Origin: Aplidium turbinatum
Taxonomy: Eukaryota > Chordata > Ascidiacea > Aplousobranchia > Polyclinidae
Length of the DNA: 64,000 nucleotides
Reading direction: 5' to 3'
NCBI GenBank assembly: GCA_918807975.1
Contig: OU964934.1
Coordinates: 930,001-994,000 of the forward strand
Below the pieces are notes generated by a model. The model did not search any database, was not told the origin of the DNA, and was given only the letters and a program-made list of their open reading frames with translations. The position numbers were made by a program, and so were the translations under genes. Every line of letters starts with the position of its first letter. Within the stretch, counting starts at the first letter, position 1. Below, piece by piece: positions 53,659 through 64,000 of this stretch.

Positions 53659-54037
53659 CTCTGCAAGATGACAAAACAAAAATTATGTTTCAAATTATCT
53701 CATTTTCAGAAACTTTAAGTCAGCGTTTGCAAAGAGAAAACTGGGTGCAATGCAGAAAAGCACGATCGCCCAGGTCTACCACTACCAGGTTCAGCCCTTC
53801 AGGTAATCAGTAATCAAGTTACAACCAGTGTTGCCACGCAAAAACAAAACAAAAACGCGTACTGTAGCTTGATTGATCGGACCACCTATTTAAGGTACGC
53901 AATCGGGTTACAAATAACTTGCAGGGATTCTAGGTTATTTTATTGAAATGTTCCCCTGATGACAGCAGAACCGCTGCTGGCGTAACTACGCTTCGATGAC
54001 ACAAAAGTAACGAAAAATGATTCTCAAGGAATTTCTT
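53659..54037. other. Upstream of CLEC16A exon 1: possible 5' UTR and promoter
   Basis: No TATA box or other regulatory motif could be assigned with confidence. Confidence 0.3.
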
Positions 54038-54360
54038 TATAATAATAATAATAACAACATTTATATAGCGCCACATCCACAGTCAAACTATGCTCCTGGG
54101 CGCTGTACACGACAATGGTGATAATTAATACGGTAATTTTAGTCATAATGTTCATTGAAGTAGAACGCTTTCAAGCGAGTTTTGAATTCATTTAAATTTT
54201 CTGCTTCTTTCACACAAATAGGCAAACAGTTCCAGCAACTGGCAGCAACAATTGGGAAGGTACGATTTCCATATTGTGTCTTATATGAAGGGTTGCACAA
54301 GAGCAATGGACCTTTTGCACATTCAAAATCACCAGAGCGTGACGTTTGATTTACGCGGAG
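54038..54360 (-). mobile_element. 5'-truncated LINE, last codons and 3' UTR
   Basis: The minus strand reads TQYGNRTFPIVAASCWNCLP and NLNEFKTRLKAFYFNEHYD, then a stop. The tail GGCGCTATATAAATGTTG ends in a TTA/TAT microsatellite (54,038-54,053). This is the end of a CR1/L2-like ORF2. Confidence 0.72.
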
Positions 54361-55049
54361 TCTGAGGGTTAAGAATCGCTTGTTTTCTACGGTTTATGAA
54401 GGCGTTTCTTGTTATTGCAAGCAAGCGTGAGGTCGCTGGCAGGTGAAATAAATTTTTTGTGTTTATGAATTGTTGTAGGTTATCGGTACACTTCAGTTCT
54501 TGTTCGTTTTAATCATAATGTTGGCTAACAGACTAGGAAAGGCAATTTAGGACGGCCATTGTGGAGCGTGTGCATTTTGACCGGGAATTATGGATCACGT
54601 TAGTGGTAGCCTACCTTGTCTTGCAACATTTTCTTTTCATTCTGCATAACATATGCAACAAACCAACCACACTTCATTGGTGTTGCCAAGCATAGTCACT
54701 GGTATTTTCCTGTCGAAGATGTGAAATTGACAAATTTTTTTTATGGCCCACTCTCTACAATACATGAATGCGATGGCGTGCAATACTTCGTGTAGCCTAT
54801 TCAACACATCGTCTTCACTCATTTGAGGCCTACCTAGGAAAGGAGAGATATTCAAATGTAGACCAATACCAAGTAGGCTAAATCTTTTTCTATAAGAAAC
54901 CCTTTTTCGGCCATAACAGCATCATTGAAGTGCAGTGCATTAGCAGCTATTTTCTGCTTCAAAAGGTGAAACATCCACTCCTCTGACATATTTCTTTGTC
55001 ACTCACATTACCAGTGTAGCCTACAACTGAGATACAAACATAATAGCCC
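54361..55049. other. No gene recognised
   Basis: A 72-residue minus-strand open frame at 54,637-54,855 has no recognisable features. Confidence 0.4.
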
Positions 55050-55605
55050 TGTCGCGGTACTCCCCTCCATGGAACCCAAATAATAATGTGTTTTGTGCAT
55101 CACTGGGGAGACAAGCTCGTAGTAGCATACGTGATTGGTCCTCTCTTCCACAGTTCTGGAATGTGACGTTAGATTTAGTGAGAGCGCAGTGTTTGTTTCT
55201 TCGTTATGAGAGATGCGCTCCTCTCTTGTAAGAAGCCATTTTTATTTCTGAAACTTGAAAAAGAAAGTTAGTTCGTTTTGGACGTCTGCTTAACGGTCGC
55301 TTATTACAGTCAAGCACTGGATATATGTTTAAATGCATAATCGATTTATTTCGGATCTTGTATCAAAGTAATGATTATATGTTGGAGATACAACCCTCAA
55401 CCTTTGGATGTACAGTAACGTGGAATAAACTACTGGACGCAGTGAACAGTGAACACGGTAATAAGTAGGCTACACAGTTATTGTTATACAGTTACACGGT
55501 CGCGTCGCCGAAGCGACTTCCATCACAGTTGCTTCGTAGACCGTGTGGCGCTTAGCAAAGGGCTAAGCTGGTGACCCCAACCCATCCATAAGCGGAAAGA
55601 CGACA
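55050..55605 (+). repeat. 5' LTR of the CsRn1-type element
   Basis: It starts TGTCGCGGTACTCC and ends AAAGACGACA, and is nearly identical to 60,602-61,155. Confidence 0.95.
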
Positions 55606-55606
55606 T

Positions 55607-55625
55607 TGGTGACCCCGACGTGATT
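55607..55625 (+). promoter_or_regulatory. tRNA-Trp primer binding site
   Basis: TGGTGACCCCGACGTGATT is the complement of the 3' end of animal tRNA-Trp, one base after the LTR. CsRn1-clade elements are known to use tRNA-Trp. Confidence 0.85.
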
Positions 55626-55706
55626 GGATTTGGAACGTTGCAACAATTTTTTATGTAACTTAACTTGGCCTAATTCAACCAACATGGAGTTTATTGTTAT
55701 TGTATA

Positions 55707-56708
55707 GTGTCACTTTTGGCTATTGTGACGTCATTTTTAACTACTTTACTGTATTTCGTAGTGCGTAGCATTAATACTAAGGCAAATAATAACGCCACAG
55801 AGGCTTTTCACACTGCTGCACAAAATATTATGAACTTGTCGGCAAACGTACCAGTATCAAAAAAACTTAAATTACCTGTGTTTACTCATAGCAATGTGCA
55901 ATTATGGTTATCATTGTGTGAATCTGCGTTCATGCAGCACCCTGACATGAGCTCACGTGATAAGTTCGATTGCATCGTACAAAAATTTGATCCTAAGCAA
56001 TTGGCTGATATGACAGAAATTTTGGATAATTGTGTACATTGTGATTTACCGTATGAAAATTTTAAAACTTTGATCACTGCCGAGAATATGAAGTCTTCTA
56101 CGGAGAGACTTCACGAGTTCTTACATGGTAACAAAGATCGAGGCCTTAAGCCGACCGAGCTCTTAAAGCGTTTACGTCAATTAGTTGCTATAAACGGTCG
56201 TGTTCCTGAGAATTTTTTTCCTCTCCTTCGCATAGTTTTTCTTGACCGTCTACCTCCTGGAGTGCGACAACTTTTAACCATCTGTAAGGGTGACGATCTT
56301 CAAACGCTCGCCGAACGAGCAGATGACACCATTGCTGCGGGAGAGCCATCTAATTCTGCTCCCACGCAAGATACCAATAAACAGCCAGAAATTAACTTCC
56401 ACTTGGAGAACCGCATTTCTTCACTCGCGGACCGCCTGGAAGAGCTCCAAACCTCCATTACTGCTTCTTCTGACTCTCGTTCATGTACAACCTCGATGTC
56501 TACACTGAGCTCGCCTGCGAATTTTAGGCGCTCGGAGCCGAGTACCTCTACTCCGAAAATTACGGACTCCACCGACTTCAAACCCAAACCGAGGTCCAAT
56601 GACTCAAGGCGTGTTTTATGCTATTACCACCTCACATATGGTAATAAGGCACATCGCTGTGAAAAACCTTGCTCTTGGGTCCCAAGAGGCAAGCCAAAAA
56701 ACGAATAA
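55707..56708 (+). CDS. CsRn1-type gag
   Basis: The frame has 333 residues from the first Met. The true start may be internal, as the first 30 residues are hydrophobic and unusual for gag. The capsid-like region has LPVFTHSNVQLWLSLCESAF and LLRIVFLDRLPPGVRQLL. Near the end a C-x2-H-x9-C-x3-C knuckle (CYYHLTYGNKAHRCEKPC) is the CsRn1 hallmark. It overlaps the start of pol in another frame, as is usual for frameshift-expressed pol. Confidence 0.88.
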   Translation: MSLLAIVTSFLTTLLYFVVRSINTKANNNATEAFHTAAQNIMNLSANVPVSKKLKLPVFTHSNVQLWLSLCESAFMQHPDMSSRDKFDCIVQKFDPKQLADMTEILDNCVHCDLPYENFKTLITAENMKSSTERLHEFLHGNKDRGLKPTELLKRLRQLVAINGRVPENFFPLLRIVFLDRLPPGVRQLLTICKGDDLQTLAERADDTIAAGEPSNSAPTQDTNKQPEINFHLENRISSLADRLEELQTSITASSDSRSCTTSMSTLSSPANFRRSEPSTSTPKITDSTDFKPKPRSNDSRRVLCYYHLTYGNKAHRCEKPCSWVPRGKPKNE

Positions 56709-59700
56709 TGCCGAGGGATGGACGAGTGGGCAGCCTCGGCTCCGCAGGACCTACGACACATTCCGCTCTTTTTATGATTCTTGACACTCTTACTGACATT
56801 AACTTTTGTGTTGATACAGGATCGATCTTTTCGTTGTTGCCGCGTTGTTATACCGACGTTTCCGAACCGCAATCCAGTCTACGCGCAGCTAATCACACTG
56901 CGGTTAACATTTTTGGCAAAAGACCATTGACTTTGTCGCTTGGTTTTGACCGCACATTTGAGTGGACGTTCCGCGTTGCAGACGTAGATTTTCCCATTCT
57001 TGGACTGGATTTCTTACGCCATTTTTGTTTAACACCTGACGTTGTTAACGGCCGTCTCCTACAGACGACCCCAGGCGATCCCTGTGTATCGAGTACTGAC
57101 TTTGCTCCTGATACGGATTTGTCTACTTCTTTGTATCGTTTCTTTGTTCTTATCGTTTCTTTGTTCTACTTCTTTGTATCGAGTACTGACTTTGCTCCTG
57201 ATACGGATTTGTCTACTGATGCTTCTGAAGTTCAACTCTATTCTGATGCCTGTTCACCTTCTGCGAGCACGGCACAGATTCCTGCTGAACTAGCTTTCCT
57301 AGAGGAAGAGTTTCCTTCTGTTTTTGAGCTGGAGAACTTCAACCGTCCAGTTCGCCACACAACGGAACACTATATTCCTACCAATGGTCCCCCTGTGTGC
57401 CAACGGGCACGACGACTATCTCCAGAAAAGCTGGAGGGTCTCCGCAAGGAACTGCAGACGCTCCTTGACTTGGACATTATAGAACCGGCGAACTCTCCAT
57501 ACGGTACACCAGTACACCTTGTACCTAAGCCAAATGGGCGGTACAGAATCACGGGTGATTTTCGCTTGCTCAACAAACAAACCACGAAAGACTCCTACCG
57601 CATACCCTATCTTCACGACTTTGTAGACCACCTCTCTGGATCCACTATCTTCTCCAGCCTGGATCTCGTGAAGAGCTACCACCAGATACCCATAGCAAAA
57701 CAGGATCGTCACAAGACGACCCTTGTGACTCCAATGGGGAGTTACAACTTCAAACGTACAGCTATGGGTCTCTCGGGTGCCGCACAGACGTTTCAGCGCT
57801 TCATGGATGAAGTGCTGCGGGGTCTTCCCTATGTCTATTGTTACATTGACGACGTCCTCGTCCATTCTCGAGACTTAGAGGAGCACAAACGCCACCTATC
57901 TCAGGTGTTCAAACGTCTTGACCACTACGGTCTCATCCTCAACAAGGAAAAATGTTCCTTTGCGGTACCCGAACTGAAGTTCCTAGGACACCAGCTCGAC
58001 TCGAGCGGCATACGGCCGCTTCCTGGCAAAGTCTCAGCTATCCTGAACTTTCCTCTACCCACCACCGTAAGACAATTACGATGTTTCCTGGGTATGCTCA
58101 ACTTCTACCGCATGTTCATACCACACTGTGCGGAAATCCTTCAACCTCTGTACACTTCCTTACCGCCTGGTAAGTCGTCAAAGAAACCTCTGATCTGGAC
58201 TGACATCATGAAGCATGCTTTTGAGACTGCGAAACAGAGCCTCGCGAAAGTCACGTTACTCTCTCACCCCGTTCATGGTGCTCCCATCCAACTAGTCACA
58301 GACGCGTCAGATACTGCCGCTGGCGCTGTTGTTCAACAACTCATCGATGGCGAAGCCAAGCCGCTCATGTTTTTTTCTCGTTTCTTTAATACAGCTCAAC
58401 AGAAGTATAGTGTCTTTGACAGGGAGCTTACAGCCATGTACCTCGCCGTCCGACATTTCTCCTACTTCCTTGAGTCACGTGATTTCACAATCTTTACAGA
58501 TCACCGTCCGCTAGCTGCAGCTTTCAGCGCAACGATGGCGAAAGCCACAGCACGACAGTTACGTTACTTGGCCTACGTCAGTGAGTTCTCCACTGATGTT
58601 CGCTACTTAAAGGGTAGTGAAAACTTGGTCGCAGACTGTCTCAGTCGCGCTGCAGTCAATGCCATTTATGAAGATGGTATCAACTTCGACTTTTGTGACC
58701 TGGCCATTGCTCAACACGATGACACCTCCTTAGCTGACTTTCGTATGAGTCCTACCTCTCTTACGTTGGAAAAACGACTCCTACCTGAACACGGCATCTC
58801 CATCGAGGGGGATACCTCAACTGGACGCTTTAGAGTCCTGTTGCCGACGACGTATCGCCAAACAGTTTTTGACAAACTGCACAACCTCAACCACGGAGGA
58901 ATCAAATCAACACAACGCCTTATTGCTCAACGCTACGTTTGGCCTGACATGAAGGCTGACATTAAAGCTTGGGTTAAGACATGTGTCTCTTGTCAACGCG
59001 CCAAAATTCAACGGCACGTCTCGGCGCCTCTAACTCATTTTCCTACTCCTGACAAACGTTTTGCGAATGTCCATGTTGATATCGTTGGAGAACTACCTGA
59101 GTCCAGCGGATATTCGTATCTCCTCACCGTTATTGACCGCCACACGCGTTGGGTCGAAGTCCTACCGTTGACCAGCATTACTGCACGTGCATGTGCTGAT
59201 GCCTTTCTCTGAGGTTGGGTATCACGCTTTGGCGCCCCTGTCACCATGGTCACTGACCGTGGTCGACAATTCACCTCTCTCCTGTGGAAAGAGCTATGCC
59301 AATACCTTGGGTGTGATCATCGTACAACTACTGCTTACCACCCTGCTTGCAACGGATTAGTTGAAAGGGTGCATCGCACACTCAAAACTGCCATCAGAGC
59401 TCAATCCAACCCAAACAACTGGTTCTCCCACCTCGGATTGGCACTCCTGGGCACTCGTGCAGTGATAAAGGAAGATCTTGGTTTTTCTTCTGCTGAAGCC
59501 ACACTTGGCACCACCCTTCGTTTACCAGGTGATTTTTTTGCAGACCCCGTTGTAGGTCTTGTCAATTCCCACTACGTGCGTCAGTTACGTGATTTTGTCA
59601 ACAATTTTCCTTACATACGCCCGCGTCATGGCAAACGCTCTGTTTATATGGACGCTGACCTTGACACATGCTCACACGTTTTTATACGACATGATGCAGT

Positions 59701-60046
59701 GAAGGGACCGTTACGTCCACCTTACGACGGGCCTTACCGTGTAATCGATCGTTGTGAGAAGTACTTTACCGTTGACATAGCTGGTCGCACTGATACAGTT
59801 ACCATTGACAGATTAAAACCTGCTTATATGGACACTTCCCCTGATGAGGATTTTTCAAGTCATGCCGAAACGTCACTGCCGTTTCGAGACGATACGTTCT
59901 TAACTTCTTCGACTTCTTCTATGCAGTACGTTCGTTCCCAGGATGATCTTAGGGTTTCCGATGAGCTCCCAGTCTCATCGACCGCTTCACACTACGTGAC
60001 ACGTACCGGCAGAGAAGTCAGGTTACCTACTCGTTTCCGGAAGTGA
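56669..60046 (+). CDS. CsRn1-type pol: protease, RT, RNase H, integrase (about one break)
   Basis: Domains in order are protease (INFCVDTGSIFSLLP), RT (HLVPKPNGRYRITGDFRLLN, FSSLDLVKSYHQIPI, YVYCYIDDVLVHSRDL), RNase H (QLVTDASDTAAGAVVQQ, FTIFTDHRPLAAAF), integrase zinc finger (LHNLNHGGIKSTQRLI, CVSCQRAKIQRH) and integrase core (FANVHVDIVGELP and TTTAYHPACNGLVERVHRTL). A chromodomain-less C-terminus ends the protein. A short direct duplication (GTACTGACTTTGCTCCTGAT, at about 57,100 and 57,182) lies between protease and RT. Confidence 0.92.
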
Positions 60047-60601
60047 TGAACCCTTGCCTTTACCGTACCTTTCTGCTGTACACAGTTCCTTTTTTTTACC
60101 TTACCTTGAGTCTAGGGATTCTGTGTTCGTGTCCCTTCGTTTCTCTGGTGAGTCTTGAACATCTTTGAGTATGAGTGTGATTCAAAATTTTTGACTTACT
60201 TTAGACACCTTCCTTATGAAGGACTCTTACTGCCTTGTATATACTTTGTAGATATTCACCTCCAACACTGCTGTAGACTGGGTGACACAACTTTGAAAGA
60301 TCAGAAGAAATCTAAGGACTGATTGGACAATTACGGACATTATGTCATCGCGAGCAGGGATACTCTGCATGTCGATCGCTCACGCGATACTGCGGCCGTT
60401 CCGTGGGATTTTTATCACATCCGGATTGCTACTCGGAATGACCGTCATGCTAGAAGAACAACGATCATTCTTCTCCGCCTGCTTCATGCCGTAACAACGA
60501 CCATCAACCGATTCACCCAGAACTACCAATATTTTTGTCATTTCGTTTTGTATTCTTGTCGTGTGTTCGCATAACTTCGTACCCACTTAGAGGGGGAGCT
60601 A

Positions 60602-61155
60602 TGTCGCGGTACTCCCCTTCATGAAACCCAAATAATAATGTGTTTTGTGCATCACTGGGGAGACAAGCTCGTAGTAGCACGTGATTGGTCCTCTCTTCCA
60701 CAGTTCTGGAATGTGACGTTAGATTTAGTGAGAGCGCAGTGTTTGTTTCTTCGTTATGAGAGATGCGCTCCTCTCTTGTAAGAAGCCATTTTTATTTCTG
60801 AAACTTGAAAAAGAAAGTTAGTTCGTTTTGGACGTCTGCTTAACGGTCGCTTATTACAGTCAAGCACTGGATATATGTTTAAATGCATAATCGATTTATT
60901 TCGGATCTTGTATCAAAGTAATGATTATATGTTGGAGATACAACCCTCAACCTTTGGATGTACAGTAACGTGGAATAAACTACTGGACGCAGTGAACAGT
61001 GAACACGGTAATAAGTAGGCTACACAGTTATTGTTATACAGTTACACGGTCGCGTCGCCGAAGCGACTTCCATCACAGTTGCTTCGTAGACCGTGTGGCG
61101 CTTAGCAAAGGGCTAAGCTGGTGACCCCAACCCATCCATAAGCGGAAAGACGACA
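60602..61155 (+). repeat. 3' LTR of the CsRn1-type element
   Basis: A purine tract AGAGGGGGAGCTA immediately precedes it (about 60,590-60,601) and is the likely plus-strand primer. Confidence 0.95.
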
Positions 61156-61159
61156 GCCC

Positions 61160-62340
61160 CATTTCTTAGATCAACCCACTAATCTAATGCCTTTGTAATG
61201 TTCGTACTTTTATAGTTCGAGTACGTTTGCGACTGACGATGAAGTGAGGATGGTGTTTCGAGACGTACTTCAGTCCAGTCGATGGTGATCATGGTGCTTG
61301 AGTAGGCTAGTCCTTTTTGAAGTCTAGCTTCATGGCTGCTATGATGACATCACGATGACGGAATATGTTCAAACTAATCAACCTTGAATACATGAGATGA
61401 GATGCATTCATGAATAAAAAATACGGTGTACAGTACGAATGCAGAAGTAATACCAAATCTTGTGCCTAAGTCTGTATAAAACAAACACATGCGAAGCTTC
61501 ATCAACACCAAGAAAAATTCATCTTCCACCGCTAGTCTATGTAGCCTAGATGCAGTGCTCCTGTATCATTTTGAGGTATTTCGAAAGTAGCATCGTCATC
61601 AAGTTCTGCATCAACATTTTGATTTGCATGCTTAGCTTTTGAAGCTGTGTAATACAGGAAATTCTTCCGATCTTTGCCGGGCAAGATCGCTTCCAATACA
61701 GTAAAGAACGGGTCGAAGGTTAACACTTCTGTAGCCTATAAGTTTACAACTTAAAAGAGTTTTATTTTCTGGAAAATTATACTGAAACACTGATACACGC
61801 CTGTAAAGACCACAAAACAACGTTAAGCAATTTATTCGCCTGCAAACTACGCCACTAACTCTATTGCACAGCATTGCAAACAGCGGCTAGTCGTTCACGA
61901 CTCCAACGTCACGCTCTGTTGGTTTGTTATGCAAAAGGTCTATTGATGTTGAGAACGCAAAGTTCTGGCAGGTTTATAATGAACAAGCAAAGTGTCCAGA
62001 TAGTTTGGAGCAAAACCATGGAAAACTTTATAAATTAATAGACATATTTTGAAGCGAATACGATACAATACTGGAAGCCAATGCAGAGATTTTAGTATAG
62101 GAGTGAGTAGGAGTTTTATTCGTCAGCTCGAATTGCAGAATTTTGAACACCAATCTTTGAATTGGCGTTTTTTAAAATGAATAGATTTTGAATTTGGAAA
62201 TGAACTTTTTTTTCAATTCAATTTAATTTATTTTTCTTTGTCGGAAAACAACAGCAATGATAAAGTTGCTAATAGTTTACGGTAACAAACCAAGAAAAGG
62301 AAACGGCGGCAAAACCACAGAAGTTTAAAAGTTTGCGCGT
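61160..62340. other. Otherwise unrecognised stretch
   Basis: Apart from the candidate exon at 61,532-61,745 I see no repeat ends or genes. Confidence 0.4.
61532..61745 (-). CDS. Candidate terminal exon of an unknown host gene
   Basis: The minus strand reads LTFDPFFTVLEAILPGKDRK, then NFLYYTASKAKHANQNVDAE and an acidic end TGALHLGYID before a stop. Acceptor-like sequences (TATAG, CTACAG) lie just upstream. The composition looks protein-like, but I recognise no family. Confidence 0.35.
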
Positions 62341-62480
62341 TGGGCTCGCAGTGGCCGGGTGGTTTGCGCGTTGGGCTCGCAGTCGAGAGCCTGCATGTTC
62401 GACTCCAGCCACTCGCACTTGCTGTTGTTTCTCTGGGCAAGAAACTTTACGATAATTGCCTCTACCTAGTGATCGATTTC
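62341..62480 (+). repeat. tRNA-headed SINE
   Basis: The tRNA-like head GCAGTGGCCGGGTGGTTTGC with the B-box GTTCGACTCC (about 62,350-62,420) is followed by TTTCTCTGGGCAAGAAACTT, a body common in invertebrate SINEs. About 26 bases of the head (GTTTGCGCGTTGGGCTCGCA) are duplicated in tandem. Confidence 0.65.
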
Positions 62481-62724
62481 GAGTAATGGGTAGTACCAAA
62501 TTTAAGTCAAAAGTAAAGTAGACAACCGGAAACAGACATTGCTGTCGGCTGCAGCGTGGGTCAGGTGTATGTCGGAAGGCGTACACCGATGCATAGCGCT
62601 CAAGTCCGCTTTCCCGCAATACAGGATAAAGATAAACAAACAAAAAACAAATGTAAATTAAGCATAGCCTACGTCGATGAAAGTAAAGTTAATAGTCTGA
62701 GTGTAAAATGCGAAAATATAGGGC

Positions 62725-63788
62725 CAGTGGTGGCTTTTGGGGTGGGCGAACTGGGCGACCTCCCAGGGCCCGCAAATTTATGGGGCCCGCGCTTTCATTA
62801 AGCACTAGCAGAAAGCAGTAAGCTAACTTAAACTAAACTACAGAGCTTAACAAGAATATATTTACCATTGAAAACAAAAGAAACCACAGTTCCCTCTGTT
62901 GTAGACTACAGTAGGCTAAATATGTCCGTGTACAGTATAGGCCTATCTGTATCAAAACAAACTGATGTTGTGTATCCTAACTTGTGTCTGTTACTAAGAC
63001 TATTTCTTAATCTTAGCTACTGTGCCAGTTACTGTAGCTTAGATTAGAAGAAAGATCATTTTCTAAACTAAAGTTGTTAAAAATTACCTTCGTTCTACAA
63101 TGAGCCAAGAACGTTTGGTTGGATTGCTGTTGCTTCCATTGAGCACAATGTGGGCAAAACATTGGACAACGTTTCTTTTATCAAAGAGTTTGCCACAATA
63201 AAAGCTAAAAAAGTGCATTTTGTGTAAGTGCTGCAGACGGGTGGTGTAGGACTCGAAGGGCACTGGATGTGGTCAGGCCCGGATTTAGGGGGACAGAGGG
63301 CGCAGGTGCCCCGGGCCCCCTTTTGAAGGGCACCCCGACGTGGAAAAAATGTGATGATGTGTTATTTTTTTCTTTCATCCTTTGAAGTTTCGGCAAAATG
63401 CAGTGTAGTGCTGGATTAATGCTACTGTTGACGTAGGCTAGAGGTAATTTTTCGGGTCGTCGGCGCGAAAAATGTTTTTTCACGCCCCCCCCCGATCTAA
63501 AAGTGCCCCGGCCCCCCCATCAGCTAAATCCGGCCCTGGGTGTGGTGGTAGGCCTACAACATAGCATCAGAGTGATGTGAAGACTTTACAGCATGAAGTA
63601 GGCCTACACTTTTCTCTCTCACCATCGCTGTTTGTTGTTGTAGGCTATCATGTTAATTCCTTTTTGTTTTATTGTGATTTATGGCTATTTGAGTTTGCGT
63701 ACTTTAAATTGTCGATATACCGGGCTGTAGGGGGCCCTCATATTACTTCTTGCCCAGGGCCCACAGCAAAACCTTAAGGCCACCACTG
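62725..63788. mobile_element. hAT-type element with 8-bp duplication
   Basis: The ends CAGTGGTGGCTTTTGG and CCTTAAGGCCACCACTG are flanked by perfect TATAGGGC (62,717-62,724 and 63,789-63,796). GGGCCC-rich sequence lies inside both ends. No transposase was recognised. Confidence 0.9.
63274..63538. mobile_element. hAT MITE nested in the previous element
   Basis: The ends CAGGCCCGGATTTAG and CTAAATCCGGCCCTG are flanked by GATGTGGT and GGTGTGGT (8 bp, one mismatch). Confidence 0.85.
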
Positions 63789-64000
63789 TATAGGGCCGTC
63801 TGGAATAAATTGCGACCTTAACAAATTTGGTATCATTGCCTTTCTCCTATGCTCTGCCGTTTCATTTTGCATTTCGTTTTCAATTCGCGTCATGAAACGC
63901 GAATTGTAGGGTAGGCACTTTAACATTACCCACTGGTCGAAGAGGTACGCAATCATGCGTGACATGTTCATTCGCGATTCAGCTGATTTCAGTCATGTTA

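Larger units (their letters stand above)
55050..61155 (+). mobile_element. CsRn1-type Ty3/gypsy LTR element, young and nearly whole
   Basis: Two LTRs (556 and 554 bp) differ by about two substitutions and one 2-bp length change, so the insertion is recent. GCCC flanks both ends (AGCCC if the final A is counted as flank). The primer site matches tRNA-Trp, gag has a C-x2-H-x9-C-x3-C knuckle, and pol runs protease, RT, RNase H, integrase. These point to the CsRn1 clade. It looks close to whole, with about one break in pol. Confidence 0.95.

Noticed and set aside
56290-58905. Secondary open frames within the CsRn1-type gag and pol
   Set aside because: They are off-frame or antisense shadows of the gag and pol frames.
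62350-62425. Possible true tRNA gene (also 23,575-23,655 and 52,031-52,096)
   Set aside because: The acceptor stems do not pair well and each is joined to a repeat body or an inverted arm, so these are SINE-type heads.

Overview
This is metazoan nuclear DNA, probably from a marine invertebrate. It has split genes with GT-AG introns, LINEs, SINEs, a Penelope element, LTR elements and many hAT-type repeats. The one host gene recognised is an orthologue of CLEC16A (Drosophila Ema). The species cannot be fixed from the sequence; a fast-evolving deuterostome such as a tunicate would fit, but that is a guess. The palindrome TAGGCCTA occurs at least 11 times, about tenfold above the chance expectation.

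Positions 1-21,190 are a nest of transposons. The base layer is a Mag-like Ty3/gypsy fossil on the minus strand, with its 5' LTR at 21,020-21,190 and its 3' end beyond base 1. It has been split by two hAT elements (982-1,843 and 2,042-3,681), by a third hAT (4,114-11,223) that itself carries a BEL/Pao LTR element (4,715-10,893), by a plus-strand LINE, by an apparently coding-intact minus-strand LINE (about 14,870-19,300), and by an inverted-repeat element (19,371-20,730). Exact target-site duplications support most of these insertions.

Positions 21,200-23,800 hold little that is recognisable. Positions 23,813-53,658 (minus strand) are the CLEC16A gene. I could assemble 24 coding exons whose phases all agree, giving about 1,080 residues if the last exon is read to its stop. 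The introns are full of mobile DNA: hAT and mariner MITEs, tRNA-headed SINEs, LINE fragments, a Penelope element, a DD41D mariner and, most strikingly, several long palindromic (foldback) elements. Three unrelated-looking foldback families (around 35.5, 38.8 and 45.5-48.4 kb; 49.8-51.6 kb; 51.6-53.4 kb) have copies bounded by perfect 9-bp target duplications. This is the best candidate for an undescribed system here. One family has tRNA-like sequence inside its arms and one has asymmetric ends.

Positions 53,700-64,000 lie upstream of CLEC16A. They hold a LINE 3' fragment, a young and nearly whole CsRn1-type Ty3/gypsy element (55,050-61,155), one candidate terminal exon, a tRNA-like SINE, and a hAT element with a second hAT MITE inside it (62,725-63,788).
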